In this document: positions 1 to 6,498 of the stretch, piece by piece
Position numbering within the stretch: position 1 is the stretch's first letter
Layout of the letters: each line of letters begins with the position of its first letter
Assembly: GCA_018263655.1 (NCBI GenBank)
Contig: JAANWY010000088.1
Location: forward strand, 1 to 26,397
Direction: 5' to 3'
Source: Anaerolineales bacterium
Lineage (GTDB): Bacteria > Chloroflexota > Anaerolineae > Epilineales > JAANWY01
Length of the DNA: 26,397 nucleotides
Position numbers and translations under genes: made by a program
Notes under the pieces: model-generated
Seen by the model: the letters and a program-made list of their open reading frames with translations, nothing else
Database searches by the model: none
Told to the model about the DNA's origin: nothing

Positions 1-93
1 CCCACGGACAGAAGGAAACCCTGTGCTGAGTGTAGCCGAAGTAACAGATGTTCAACTTTTTTGTTTTTGTCCGTGTTTCTTTCCGTCCGTGGG
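1..93. repeat. Long inverted repeat at the window edge
   Basis: Bases 1-19 and 75-93 are inverted copies matching at 17 of 19 positions, both built around CCCACGGAC. They enclose about 55 bases with a T-rich run (57-69). The arms could fold into a hairpin. The left arm begins at base 1, so the repeat may extend outside the window. No coding sequence is seen here. It may be a palindromic mobile element or a terminator-like structure. Confidence 0.6.
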
Positions 94-138
94 GGACTGG
101 TGATCGCCCCTCACCTCAGCTTGGGGTGTATTACGTAT

Positions 139-259
139 AACGGAACAGTTAACGGAACAGAGTGACCAGTCAGTGTCATTTAGTTAGCTCATAAGTCCCG
201 TCTCCGGGACGCCCGCGGACGGGCTTTAGAGCCTTATCTTAATGACATTGACTGTTCAC
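139..259. repeat. Two-hairpin palindromic element (with 12-bp tandem repeat at its left edge)
   Basis: A 12-bp unit starting AACGGAACAG occurs twice in tandem (139-150, 151-162). Next to it, 162-179 and 242-259 are inverted copies matching at 16 of 18 positions. Between them lie two compact hairpins, GTCCCG-TCTC-CGGGAC and GCCCG-CGGA-CGGGC, closed by ATAAG/CTTAT. The result is a cloverleaf-like fold just downstream of the HNH gene, which stops at 263. There is no U-run, so an intrinsic terminator is not clear. The architecture resembles the elements at 8441-8525 and 10737-10838, although the sequences differ. Confidence 0.6.
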
Positions 260-262
260 TGC

Positions 263-778
263 TCACTGGCTCGTCATCCAGCCTTTGATGAATCGAGCCC
301 AATCGGTGTTCTGTTTGAGGTAGCCGCGAAACAGATATTCGTAGGTGGCCGGCGGTTCTGTTGGCCGGCGCCAGAGGGGCATGCCGGCTTCCTGGGCGGT
401 CCGGCCGCCCTTACGAGCGTTGCAGCGCGGGCAGGCCGCCACCAAGTTCTCCCATGTGCGCTGGCCGCCCCGGTGACGAGGCACGATGTGGTCGATCGTT
501 AGGTCGGGGGGCCGCTTGCCGCAGTACTGGCACGTGTAGTTGTCGCGGCGAAAGATCTCGCGGCGGGTCAGCCGGGGCTCTGGACGGGGGCGGTGAATCA
601 TGTAGTTGAGCCGGATCACCGATGGGCGCGGGAATGTTCGTGATGGGGTTCGGATCACGCCCCGGCCATTCTGCAGAACGTTGGCCTTGCCCACGACGAT
701 CAGGCACATGGCGCGTTTGGTGGCGCACACATTGAGCGGTTCGAAGTTCTGGTTCAGGACTAGTACGTTTTCATTCAT
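263..778 (-). CDS. HNH endonuclease family protein
   Basis: This is a 171-residue protein with a zinc-finger HNH nuclease core. It has a first Cys pair (C83, C86), then D96-H97 in IDHIVPRHRGG, N111 in WENLV, a second Cys pair (C116, C119) and the trailing N120 and K123. This is the usual bba-Me layout that binds a divalent metal and cuts DNA. The N-terminal 70 residues (NENVLVLNQNFEPLNVC) match the start of the stand-alone bacterial HNH family common in Chloroflexota and Actinobacteria, whose role is not established. ATG at 778 is supported by GGAG about 8 bases upstream. The gene is last in a minus-strand run after two glycosyltransferases but seems to have its own promoter (814-842). No phage or intron context is visible, so a homing role is not supported. 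Confidence 0.88.
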   Translation of the reverse strand: MNENVLVLNQNFEPLNVCATKRAMCLIVVGKANVLQNGRGVIRTPSRTFPRPSVIRLNYMIHRPRPEPRLTRREIFRRDNYTCQYCGKRPPDLTIDHIVPRHRGGQRTWENLVAACPRCNARKGGRTAQEAGMPLWRRPTEPPATYEYLFRGYLKQNTDWARFIKGWMTSQ

Positions 779-813
779 CCTGTCACTCCATCAGGTACCC
801 CCATCCGCCGCGA

Positions 814-842
814 ATTGTATCAGATTCTACCGATTTTCACAA
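814..842 (-). promoter_or_regulatory. Putative sigma-70 promoter for the HNH gene
   Basis: On the minus strand TTGTGA (837-842) and TACAAT (814-819) are separated by 17 bases. The -35 hexamer overlaps the last codon and stop of the upstream glycosyltransferase. The -10 lies in AATCTGATACA, a string also found in the promoter candidate for the lipoprotein at 4267-4295. The start codon is about 36 bases downstream. Confidence 0.5.
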
Positions 843-1601
843 GTCATTGGCGTTGTGCTGCTGGAGCCGCCATAGCTTGCGATACTTGACGAATTCGTAG
901 TGGGCCATCAGGAGGCTGAGGAACAGACCGTAGAGGTGATCGCGGTAGCCGGCCTGGCTCCAGAAGCGCCGCCGGAACTCCCGCAGCGGTTGCAGGATGA
1001 AGTTGTGGGCGCGCGCGCGCTGGCCCGCTTCGTACAGAACGGTGGCGTCGTAGTCTGTGTACTTCGCCTGGCGCCGGCGAAACTCGCGGAGGTTGCTGTA
1101 ATTGTAGTGGGTCAGCGGGTTCTGCAAATGGCCGGCCGGCCCGTCGAGGATGACCAGCTCGTGGACGCGACGGTCAGGGTTGTACCAGCTCCGGTCACGG
1201 CGAAAAAGCCGCAACTGATAATCCGGGTACCAGCCGGCGCCCTGCATGCGGTGGCCAAAGATGTAGTTGTGTCGCGGAACCCACCACCCGACTTCGGGTC
1301 GATGTGCTGTCACCTGCCGAATTTCCGCGGCGAGCTCCGGCGTTGCACGCTCGTCCGCGTCGACGAAGAACACCCAGTCGCTAGTGATCAAGTCCAGGGC
1401 GGCGTTTCGTTGATCAGCGTAGTCTCGAAAGGGGCGCTCGTAAACATGGGCGCCGGCCTCCTGTGCTAGCTCGACTGTGTCATCGTCGCTGTAGCAATCC
1501 AGCACGACGCGCTCGTCGGCCCACGTCAAACTCTCCAGACACTCAACAATATTGCCGGCTTCGTTCTTGGTTAGTACCACCCCCGAGATTCGTTCTGGCA
1601 A
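837..1601 (-). CDS. Family 2 glycosyltransferase (WaaE/KdtX-like)
   Basis: This is an inverting GT-A glycosyltransferase that would transfer a sugar from a nucleotide donor in envelope or exopolysaccharide synthesis. The N-terminus has the nucleotide-binding ISGVVLTKNEAGNI strand, followed by VVLDCYSDDDT and the metal-binding DADE motif (about residues 81-84) in DWVFFVDADERATPEL. The C-terminal half is basic and aromatic (REFRRRFWSQAGY), as in the lipopolysaccharide-core WaaE/KdtX group. I chose TTG at 1601 because AGGAGG (1612-1617) sits 10 bases upstream and the protein then starts right at the fold. An in-frame GTG at 1640 would add 13 residues but has no ribosome binding site. The gene follows another family 2 glycosyltransferase on the same strand. 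Donor and acceptor cannot be read from the sequence. Confidence 0.88.
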   Translation of the reverse strand: MPERISGVVLTKNEAGNIVECLESLTWADERVVLDCYSDDDTVELAQEAGAHVYERPFRDYADQRNAALDLITSDWVFFVDADERATPELAAEIRQVTAHRPEVGWWVPRHNYIFGHRMQGAGWYPDYQLRLFRRDRSWYNPDRRVHELVILDGPAGHLQNPLTHYNYSNLREFRRRQAKYTDYDATVLYEAGQRARAHNFILQPLREFRRRFWSQAGYRDHLYGLFLSLLMAHYEFVKYRKLWRLQQHNANDL

Positions 1602-1684
1602 TTGCCTGAGGCCTCCTTGAACTATTACATGCCGATCCACAGGATGTGACTCAGACGTTGCCGGAGTCCGCTTTGCATTTGAAC

Positions 1685-2701
1685 TTACCCGCTGCTCTCC
1701 TGCTCTTCTCTGTCTCTTCTACTGAGTTCCGCGACTTCTTCATATACAGCCAGCCGGCTCACAAGCTCACCCACCGGCATCTTGCCGGATGACGCCAGAT
1801 TCGTCGCCCGCAGCCGCTCCCGCTGCAGTCCCAGCCGCACGATCGAGGCGATGATCCGCCGGCGCACTGGGCCCAGATGCTTCTCGAAGAGGCGGGAGCG
1901 GCTCCGCCACAGCGCAACAAACATCTCGTCTCGGAACTGGCGTGTGCTGGCGCCGGCATGGTGGATCACTTGGGCCGCCGGCACGCACGCCACCTTCCAG
2001 CCGGCTGCCTTCATGCGCCAGCACCAGTCGATCTCCTCACAGTACATGAAAAAGCCTTCGTCCAGCAATCCGACTTGATCGATGGTCTCACGACGCACTG
2101 CCAGACAGGCCCCCAGGGGATGGTCGACGTCGAAGGGCTGGCCGCGCGCGTACCACGCGGGCGGGTAGCGACCATTCAAGCGGGAGTTGCTCAGCCGGTG
2201 GTGGATGGGGAAGAACTCGAAAAGGTTCTGCAACACGCCGGGGAAGCGAAAGGCGCTGTGCTGAAAAGAGCCGTCGGGGTACACCAGGCCGGCGCCGGCC
2301 GCGGCATAGTCCGGATGATGGTCCAAAAAGCCGACTAGCTTTGCGAGGGTACCGTCGAGAACCTCCGCGTCGGGGTTCAGGACCAGTACGTGCCGGCCAG
2401 TGCTCGCCCGGACACCCTGATTAGTGGCTGCGGCGAAGCCGGCGTTGGACTCGTTGGCGATGAGGCGCACATCTGAGAAGTCCCCCCGCACCATCTGCGC
2501 CGAACCATCGCTCGAGGCGTTATCTATGACGATAATCTGAATCTGCGTATTGCGTATTGTCTTCCTTCGGCTTCGCTCAGGATAGGGTTGCGCGTTCCGT
2601 ATCGACCTTAGGCACGCCTGGAGCAGCCCCTGGACATTGTAGCTAACAATGACGATTGAGAGATCGAATTCACCGTTCACAATTGACAATTGACAATTCA
2701 C
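1685..2701 (-). CDS. Family 2 glycosyltransferase (rhamnosyltransferase-like) with a repeat-derived insertion
   Basis: This 338-residue GT-A glycosyltransferase resembles the WbbL/RfbF group. It has LSIVIVSYN near the N-terminus, IIVIDNASSDGS (about 56-67), NAGFAAATNQG, VLVLNPDAEVL, and the acceptor-side motif CEEIDWCWRMKAAGWK. Two features are odd. First, the nucleotide-binding fold is interrupted at about residues 37-53 by AQPYPERSRRKTIRNTQ, encoded by short interspersed repeats (about 2540-2590). Relatives pass directly from the first helix to the IIVIDN strand. Second, the GTG start at 2701 and the first codons lie inside a heptanucleotide repeat (2679-2713) that also holds the stop of the upstream lipoprotein. 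No ribosome binding site is visible. An in-frame GTG at 2680 is an alternative start. The insertion lies in a surface loop and may be tolerated, but activity is uncertain. Confidence 0.88.
   Translation of the reverse strand: MNCQLSIVNGEFDLSIVIVSYNVQGLLQACLRSIRNAQPYPERSRRKTIRNTQIQIIVIDNASSDGSAQMVRGDFSDVRLIANESNAGFAAATNQGVRASTGRHVLVLNPDAEVLDGTLAKLVGFLDHHPDYAAAGAGLVYPDGSFQHSAFRFPGVLQNLFEFFPIHHRLSNSRLNGRYPPAWYARGQPFDVDHPLGACLAVRRETIDQVGLLDEGFFMYCEEIDWCWRMKAAGWKVACVPAAQVIHHAGASTRQFRDEMFVALWRSRSRLFEKHLGPVRRRIIASIVRLGLQRERLRATNLASSGKMPVGELVSRLAVYEEVAELSRRDREEQESSG
2540..2590 (-). repeat. Interspersed repeat inside a glycosyltransferase gene
   Basis: The plus strand shows TGCGTATTGCGTATTG followed by CCTTCGGCTTCGCTCAGGA. 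The second part is a member of the CCTTCGACAAGCTCAGG-type short repeat also present at 12345-12420 and 22846-22945. It is read in frame on the minus strand as the PERSRR-containing insertion. It introduces no stop codon. Confidence 0.7.
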
Positions 2702-2713
2702 AATTCACAATTA
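2679..2713. repeat. Five-unit heptanucleotide tandem repeat across a stop/start junction
   Basis: Five consecutive 7-bp units read ACAATTG, ACAATTG, ACAATTC, ACAATTC, ACAATTA. On the minus strand the repeat contains the TAA stop of the lipoprotein (2711-2713) and the GTG start and first codons of the following glycosyltransferase (2701). The unit length is not a multiple of three, so gain or loss of one unit would shift the frame of any start placed upstream in the array. Confidence 0.85.
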
Positions 2714-4255
2714 GTATTCGATGGTGACATTCTTTACGCCGTACGGCCCCACCATGCGGCGTACATCTTCATGCAGGAGTGCCACGTAGAAGTTGCTATT
2801 GCGCCGGTACGGTGGCTCGACGATGCGCACCTGCCCGGTGACGACGACTTGTGTCTGCGGCGGGAGACAGAGGTAGATCACATTCTCCGACTCGCAGACG
2901 TCCAGATCCTCGGTGCGACCGAGTTGCCAGCGGTAGGGGTACGGTAGGTCGGTGAGTTTCTCGTCGTATTCCAAGCCCAACCGCACCGCTCCCGAGCGAC
3001 GTGAGAAGTCGCGCCGGCCAGGACGCACGTCTGCCAGGCAGTACTGTCCCTCAGTGTCTGTGAGCGTTTTGAGGATACCGTCACCGTCGCTTTCGAAGAT
3101 GTAGACCGCAGCACCCGGTACTGGCTCCCCATCACGAGACGACACCTGGCCACAGATTGTCGTCTTATCAGCCGCTGCGGCGGTTGGGGGAGTCGCCGGG
3201 GGCGTCGCCTGCGATACTGGCCCGGAAGTATCCGCCGGCGTCAGCTTGAAATCTTCGGTCAGAATGCGCCCGGTCTCCACCGGTACGGTGCGGAGTGCTC
3301 GCTGGAAGCCGGCGGCCTCGACGATGAGGGTGTACGTGTCACCGGCCGGCAGCGAATTGAAAGTTTCTGTGTTCTCGTAGGCCGTGCCCGGCTCGGGCCC
3401 GAAGGTGCGCAAGGGCACCCCTCCGATGTTCTTGATCGTCGCTGTGAAAGCCAGCGTTTCGCCCAGCACGACGATGTCTTTGTCGAAGATGACGTCGCCT
3501 AAGATATCGGCGCGCGGCTGCCCGCCGTCGCGGATGATGAGCGGTTGCTCGACCCGCACGACGTTGCCGGCACTATCCTTGGCTTCCGCAACCACGGTGT
3601 AGGTGCCGTCTGGGGGAGGGGGTGCATCAGCGTCGACGCCGGCGTCGAAGTCGTAGCGGTGGTAGCCTGGCTCGCCCGGCTCGATGATGTTCTCCTGTTC
3701 CTCCAGTGGGCTGTCCACAAACTCACCGTCGGCATCCTCAATCCACAGGCGGACGTCGGCCGGCTTTGCCAGATGATAACTGATGCTCACTCGATCGCCG
3801 ATACCGTCCTGATTCGGTGTGAAGTCATCGGGGAAGACGGTGAAGTCTTCCAGTTCCGGGAGGCTTGTGTCGGCGCCGGCGATGGTGAGCGAGCGCTCTT
3901 CGCGCTGCGTCTCGCCGGTCTCGGGATCGGTGGCTTCCACGATTACAGTGTAGGTTCCGTCGGCCAGGACTCGCCGGCCGACGCTGCCGCCGAAGAGGGC
4001 CGTATAGCCGCCCGCCGTTCGTCGTTTGTCGTCGCGGAAGAGATGATCCTCGCTGTTCGGGCCGACGAAGGTGATAGACAGCTGGCTGTTGCGGCCGATG
4101 GTGTACTCAATGGCTGCTACGTCGTCCGTGCCGTCGGCGTTGGGCGATATGGTCTCGGGTCGTACGTTCACATCCGAGAGCAGCGGTTCAGTACCGCAGC
4201 CGGCCAGGATCAGCGGAACGAGGAGCAGAAGAAGTTGGATAATGCGTTTTATCAT
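2711..4255 (-). CDS. Multidomain envelope lipoprotein
   Basis: This is a 514-residue secreted lipoprotein of unknown specific role. The N-terminus is a classic lipoprotein signal: MIKR, a Leu-rich hydrophobic stretch and the lipobox LAGC with lipidated Cys20. It is followed by two FlgD/gliding-type Ig modules, each opening with an SPNADGTDD or TPNQDGIGD-like loop and closing with DGTYTVIVEA or DGTYTVVAEA (about 27-125 and 135-242). Next come a CARDB-like strand region (ATIKNIGGVPL), an Ala/Pro/Thr linker (about 340-360) and a carboxypeptidase-regulatory-like module (GQVSSRDGEPVPGAAVYIF, then DTEGQYCLADV). The CARDB-like part seems short before it runs into the next module, so an internal deletion is possible. 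It probably lies on the outer face of the membrane and scaffolds other envelope parts. The gene precedes two glycosyltransferases on the same strand. The ATG at 4255 lacks a clear ribosome binding site. Confidence 0.82.
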   Translation of the reverse strand: MIKRIIQLLLLLVPLILAGCGTEPLLSDVNVRPETISPNADGTDDVAAIEYTIGRNSQLSITFVGPNSEDHLFRDDKRRTAGGYTALFGGSVGRRVLADGTYTVIVEATDPETGETQREERSLTIAGADTSLPELEDFTVFPDDFTPNQDGIGDRVSISYHLAKPADVRLWIEDADGEFVDSPLEEQENIIEPGEPGYHRYDFDAGVDADAPPPPDGTYTVVAEAKDSAGNVVRVEQPLIIRDGGQPRADILGDVIFDKDIVVLGETLAFTATIKNIGGVPLRTFGPEPGTAYENTETFNSLPAGDTYTLIVEAAGFQRALRTVPVETGRILTEDFKLTPADTSGPVSQATPPATPPTAAAADKTTICGQVSSRDGEPVPGAAVYIFESDGDGILKTLTDTEGQYCLADVRPGRRDFSRRSGAVRLGLEYDEKLTDLPYPYRWQLGRTEDLDVCESENVIYLCLPPQTQVVVTGQVRIVEPPYRRNSNFYVALLHEDVRRMVGPYGVKNVTIEY

Positions 4256-4266
4256 TGCCGCGCGAA

Positions 4267-4295
4267 AGTGTATCAGATTGATCGACCTGGGTCAA
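4267..4295 (-). promoter_or_regulatory. Putative promoter for the lipoprotein-glycosyltransferase run
   Basis: On the minus strand TTGACC (4290-4295) and TACACT (4267-4272) have a 17-base spacer, 11 bases ahead of the ATG at 4255. Such a short leader fits the missing ribosome binding site. The AATCTGATACA string around the -10 is shared with the promoter candidate at 814-842. Confidence 0.5.
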
Positions 4296-4316
4296 ATCTT
4301 GGTGGGTCGTAACTGC

Positions 4317-4433
4317 CTTGACAATGTCACATTAACATAACAGTGACTCTTTGATCGCCGAAGGTCTCCTGATCGGCGAAATGGGCTCGGTCAGGAGACC
4401 TTCGCCGTGGGGCGGTAATGTGACATTGTCAAG
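4317..4433. repeat. Palindromic element with perfect 18-bp terminal inverted repeats
   Basis: CTTGACAATGTCACATTA (4317-4334) is repeated exactly in inverted orientation at 4416-4433. Inside is a second palindrome: CGAAGGTCTCCTGATCG pairs with CGGTCAGGAGACCTTCG (16 of 17). The same inner hairpin occurs in the opposite orientation at 6331-6388. The element is 117 bp and contains no gene. No convincing target duplication flanks it. Confidence 0.75.
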
Positions 4434-4631
4434 CTACTCAGGCTACTGCTTATTCGGTGACCGTGATCTCCGCAATAACAACGTGGTCGCCGACAGCATT
4501 GTTCCCTGCCACCGGCAGCCGGGGGCCTGTGGCCTGTGGGTGGGAGGTCATGTCCTTCTCGTACGATACGGTTGAGTACGGCTGTTGGCCGAACCCTGAT
4601 GATCCAGACAAGACCGCTATGCGTGGGGGCG

Positions 4632-4660
4632 TTGACCGCGAGAGGCGAGATTGGTATAAT
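4632..4660 (+). promoter_or_regulatory. Near-consensus sigma-70 promoter for folC
   Basis: TTGACC (4632-4637), a 17-base spacer and TATAAT (4655-4660) match 11 of 12 consensus bases. The predicted transcription start falls at about 4667, inside the MITE whose left end is 4665. The folC start codon is about 207 bases downstream, so the transcript would begin with almost the whole MITE. Confidence 0.75.
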
Positions 4661-4664
4661 CATC

Positions 4665-4795
4665 GTCACTACTCAGGCACTTCGTGCCTACACAAGAAGA
4701 GGCCGGAAAAATGGGGTCCGTGGGGGGCGGCCGCCCCCCACGGACCCCATTTTTCCGCATTCCTCTACTGTGAGGGCAGTAACCTGAGTAGTCAC
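4665..4795. mobile_element. 131-bp MITE with 8-bp target duplication
   Basis: The ends are GTCACTACTCAGG (4665-4677) and CCTGAGTAGTCAC (4783-4795), inverted repeats differing at one base. The copy at 26333 has the matching form GTGACTACTCAGG. The element is flanked by TAATCATC at both 4657-4664 and 4796-4803, a perfect 8-bp target-site duplication. It encodes no transposase, so it must have been mobilised in trans. Its middle is the 54-bp palindrome at 4704-4757. A second copy starts at 26333 (about 90% identical over 65 bp) and a degenerate one lies at 17366-17460. The transposase family is not identified. Confidence 0.85.
4704..4757. terminator. 54-bp perfect palindrome, bidirectional terminator-like
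   Basis: The two 27-base halves meet at 4730/4731 and are exact reverse complements. The order on either strand is an A-run (GGAAAAATGGGG), a very GC-rich stem (TGGGGGGCGG) and a T-run (CCCCATTTTTCC). This is the layout of a bidirectional intrinsic terminator. In a transcript starting at about 4667 it would fold in the folC leader. Whether it stops transcription is inferred. Confidence 0.65.
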
Positions 4796-4873
4796 TAATC
4801 ATCTTGGATTGCTGAGGTTGCTTTTTCGTGAGAATAGTCTTGCTAGCCCCGCGTCGACTGGTGACATAAGATC

Positions 4874-6217
4874 GTGAATTATCAACAGGCGCTCGACTAC
4901 ATCTACTCTTTCGCCAACTTCGAAACGCGGCCGGCCGACCAGCAAACGCGAGCCGACTACACGCTCGATCGGATGTGGGCGCTGCTGGCTGAGCTTGACA
5001 ATCCCCAAGAGCGGTACCCGATGGTGCACATTGCCGGCACCAAAGGGAAGGGGTCGACAGCCGCGATGCTGACGTCGATCCTGACAGCGGCCGGCCACCG
5101 CGTCGGTCTCTACACCTCGCCCCACCTGCACACCTACCGTGAGCGTGTCCGCATCGGCCGCCGGTTGATCAGCGAAGACGAGGTGATCGACTGGTTGGAG
5201 AAACACAGGCCGCTCTTCGATACGTTCGAAGACCTCACGACCTTCGAGGTCACTACGGCGCTGGCGTTTGATTTCTTCGCGCAGGAGAGCGTCGATATCG
5301 CGGTGATCGAAGTGGGGCTTGGCGGCCGGCTCGACACAACGAACGTCATTACGCCCGTGTTATCCATCATCACCTCGGTCAGCTTGGATCATACTGCCAT
5401 CCTCGGCGATACGATTGCCGAGATCGCGCTTGACAAAGCCGGCATTATCAAGCCGGGTGTGCCAGTGGTGAGTGCGCCGCAGCCGGCCGAGGCGTTGTCG
5501 GAGATACAGCGTGTGGCGAGCGAGATCGCCGCCAGACAGACCATCGTCGGCCGGGACTGGACCTGGAAGCTTGGCTCGATGCAGCCGGATGGACAGACCG
5601 TCGACGTTCAGTCGCCGGCGCGGGAAACGCTACGCCTGTGGATGCCGCTGATCGGTGCTCACGAGGCCGTCAACGCCACAGTGGCCGTCGCCGGCGCTGA
5701 TCAACTGCGGCGTCAATCATGGGCCATCACGCCAGATGATGTGTTGGTGGGGGTGAGGGCGACCGAGTGGCCCGGGCGGACGGAGATCCTCGGCCGGCAG
5801 CCCTGGGTGATGGCGGATGGCGCTCACAACGATGCGTCGGCCCGCGCTCTGCTTGCTACGGTGAATTGCCTGCTCGGCCAGTGCCGAATCGTGTTGATCT
5901 TCGGCGCATCCGTGGACAAGAAGATCGACGAGATGTTCGGTGTGTTGTTGCCGGCGGCGGCGCACATCATCGTGACCGCGGCCGATCACCCGCGCGCCGC
6001 CGATCCTGAGTTGCTGCGGGAGATGGCCGGCCGGCGCGGCTACAGCGTCGAGACCGCGCCGGCGGTTGGGGAGGCGCTGGTGGCAGCAGTCGGCGGCGCC
6101 GAGGAGAACGATCTTGTTCTTGCCACAGGCTCGCTCTTCGTCGCCGGCGAGGCCAGATTCGCCTGGTTTGAGCATACGGGACAGCCACTGCCGCCGTGCG
6201 ACCCTCCCAAGGTGTGA
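4874..6217 (+). CDS. folC: Bifunctional folylpolyglutamate synthase / dihydrofolate synthase
   Basis: This ATP-dependent cytoplasmic ligase joins glutamate to dihydropteroate or to the glutamate tail of tetrahydrofolates. The 447-residue length is normal for FolC. The P-loop GTKGKGST is at about residues 55-62. It is followed by the substrate segment YTSPHLHTYRERVRI, the DIAVIEVGLGGRLDTTNVI signature, SLDHTAILGDTIAEIALDKAGIIKPG, and in the C-terminal Mur-ligase-like domain WVMADGAHNDASARALL. The start is GTG at 4874, as MNYQQALDYI matches the usual FolC N-terminus, but no good ribosome binding site precedes it. No other folate gene is adjacent. The gene sits behind a strong promoter (4632-4660) interrupted by a MITE in the leader, which may lower or condition expression. 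Confidence 0.95.
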   Translation: MNYQQALDYIYSFANFETRPADQQTRADYTLDRMWALLAELDNPQERYPMVHIAGTKGKGSTAAMLTSILTAAGHRVGLYTSPHLHTYRERVRIGRRLISEDEVIDWLEKHRPLFDTFEDLTTFEVTTALAFDFFAQESVDIAVIEVGLGGRLDTTNVITPVLSIITSVSLDHTAILGDTIAEIALDKAGIIKPGVPVVSAPQPAEALSEIQRVASEIAARQTIVGRDWTWKLGSMQPDGQTVDVQSPARETLRLWMPLIGAHEAVNATVAVAGADQLRRQSWAITPDDVLVGVRATEWPGRTEILGRQPWVMADGAHNDASARALLATVNCLLGQCRIVLIFGASVDKKIDEMFGVLLPAAAHIIVTAADHPRAADPELLREMAGRRGYSVETAPAVGEALVAAVGGAEENDLVLATGSLFVAGEARFAWFEHTGQPLPPCDPPKV

Positions 6218-6231
6218 TGACGTTGGATGAC

Positions 6232-6443
6232 GTTGCGAGAAGTGCTCCTCATGTTTTACGTTTCACGTTTCACGCTGTACATCTTGTGATGCTGGGCGAA
6301 GGTTACATGCTGGGCGAAGGTCTCGTGCTGGGCGAAGGTCTCCCGACCGAGCCCGTGTACGCCTCGGTCAGGAGACCTTCGGCGATCGTAATAACAAGTT
6401 GCGAGAAGTGCTCCTCATGTTTTACGTTTCACGCTGTACATCT
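6232..6443. repeat. Composite repeat: 46-bp direct repeats flanking a tandem array and a hairpin
   Basis: A segment starting GTTGCGAGAAGTGCTCCTC and ending CTGTACATCT occurs at 6232-6284 and again at 6398-6443. The first copy has a 7-bp TTTCACG duplication. Between them is a three-unit 18-bp tandem array (6289-6306, 6307-6324, 6325-6342) of the form RTGCTGGGCGAAGGTYWC. After it comes the right part of a hairpin (6331-6388). No gene is supported here. The structure looks like an insertion between duplicated sequences, or the result of replication slippage. Confidence 0.8.
6331..6388 (-). repeat. GGTCTCCTGA hairpin repeat, second copy
   Basis: CGAAGGTCTCCCGACCGAG pairs with CTCGGTCAGGAGACCTTCG at 18 of 19 positions. 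On the minus strand the copy starts GATCGCCGAAGGTCTCC and closely follows the inner hairpin of the element at 4317-4433, so the two form an interspersed hairpin family in opposite orientations. Confidence 0.75.
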
Positions 6444-6463
6444 CCACGAAATCGTGCTATAGT
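6435..6463 (+). promoter_or_regulatory. Putative promoter of the lon remnant
   Basis: TGTACA (6435-6440), a 17-base spacer and TATAGT (6458-6463) with an upstream TGC (extended -10) precede the lon start by about 36 bases. The -35 hexamer lies within the second copy of the 46-bp repeat. GGGAGG (6482-6487) is the ribosome binding site, 11 bases before the ATG. Confidence 0.5.
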
Positions 6464-6498
6464 AAGTACACCAAATCTGTTGGGAGGAAGTTAATCGA

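Noticed and set aside
3545..4312. Long open frame (255 residues) on the plus strand opposite the lipoprotein
   Set aside because: It is a shadow of the GC-biased lipoprotein gene, which has a signal peptide and recognisable domains. The antisense product shows no motif.
4705..4756. Possible replication origin or phage attachment site at the perfect palindrome
   Set aside because: It lies within a MITE with target duplication and terminator-like layout. There are no DnaA boxes, integrase or tRNA nearby.
6289..6342. Possible CRISPR array
   Set aside because: The three 18-bp units are directly contiguous with no spacers, and no cas gene is present in the window.
6196..6462. Open frame encoding repeated LGEG units after folC
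   Set aside because: It is only the translation of the 18-bp tandem array and hairpin. It has no ribosome binding site and starts within the 3' end of folC.
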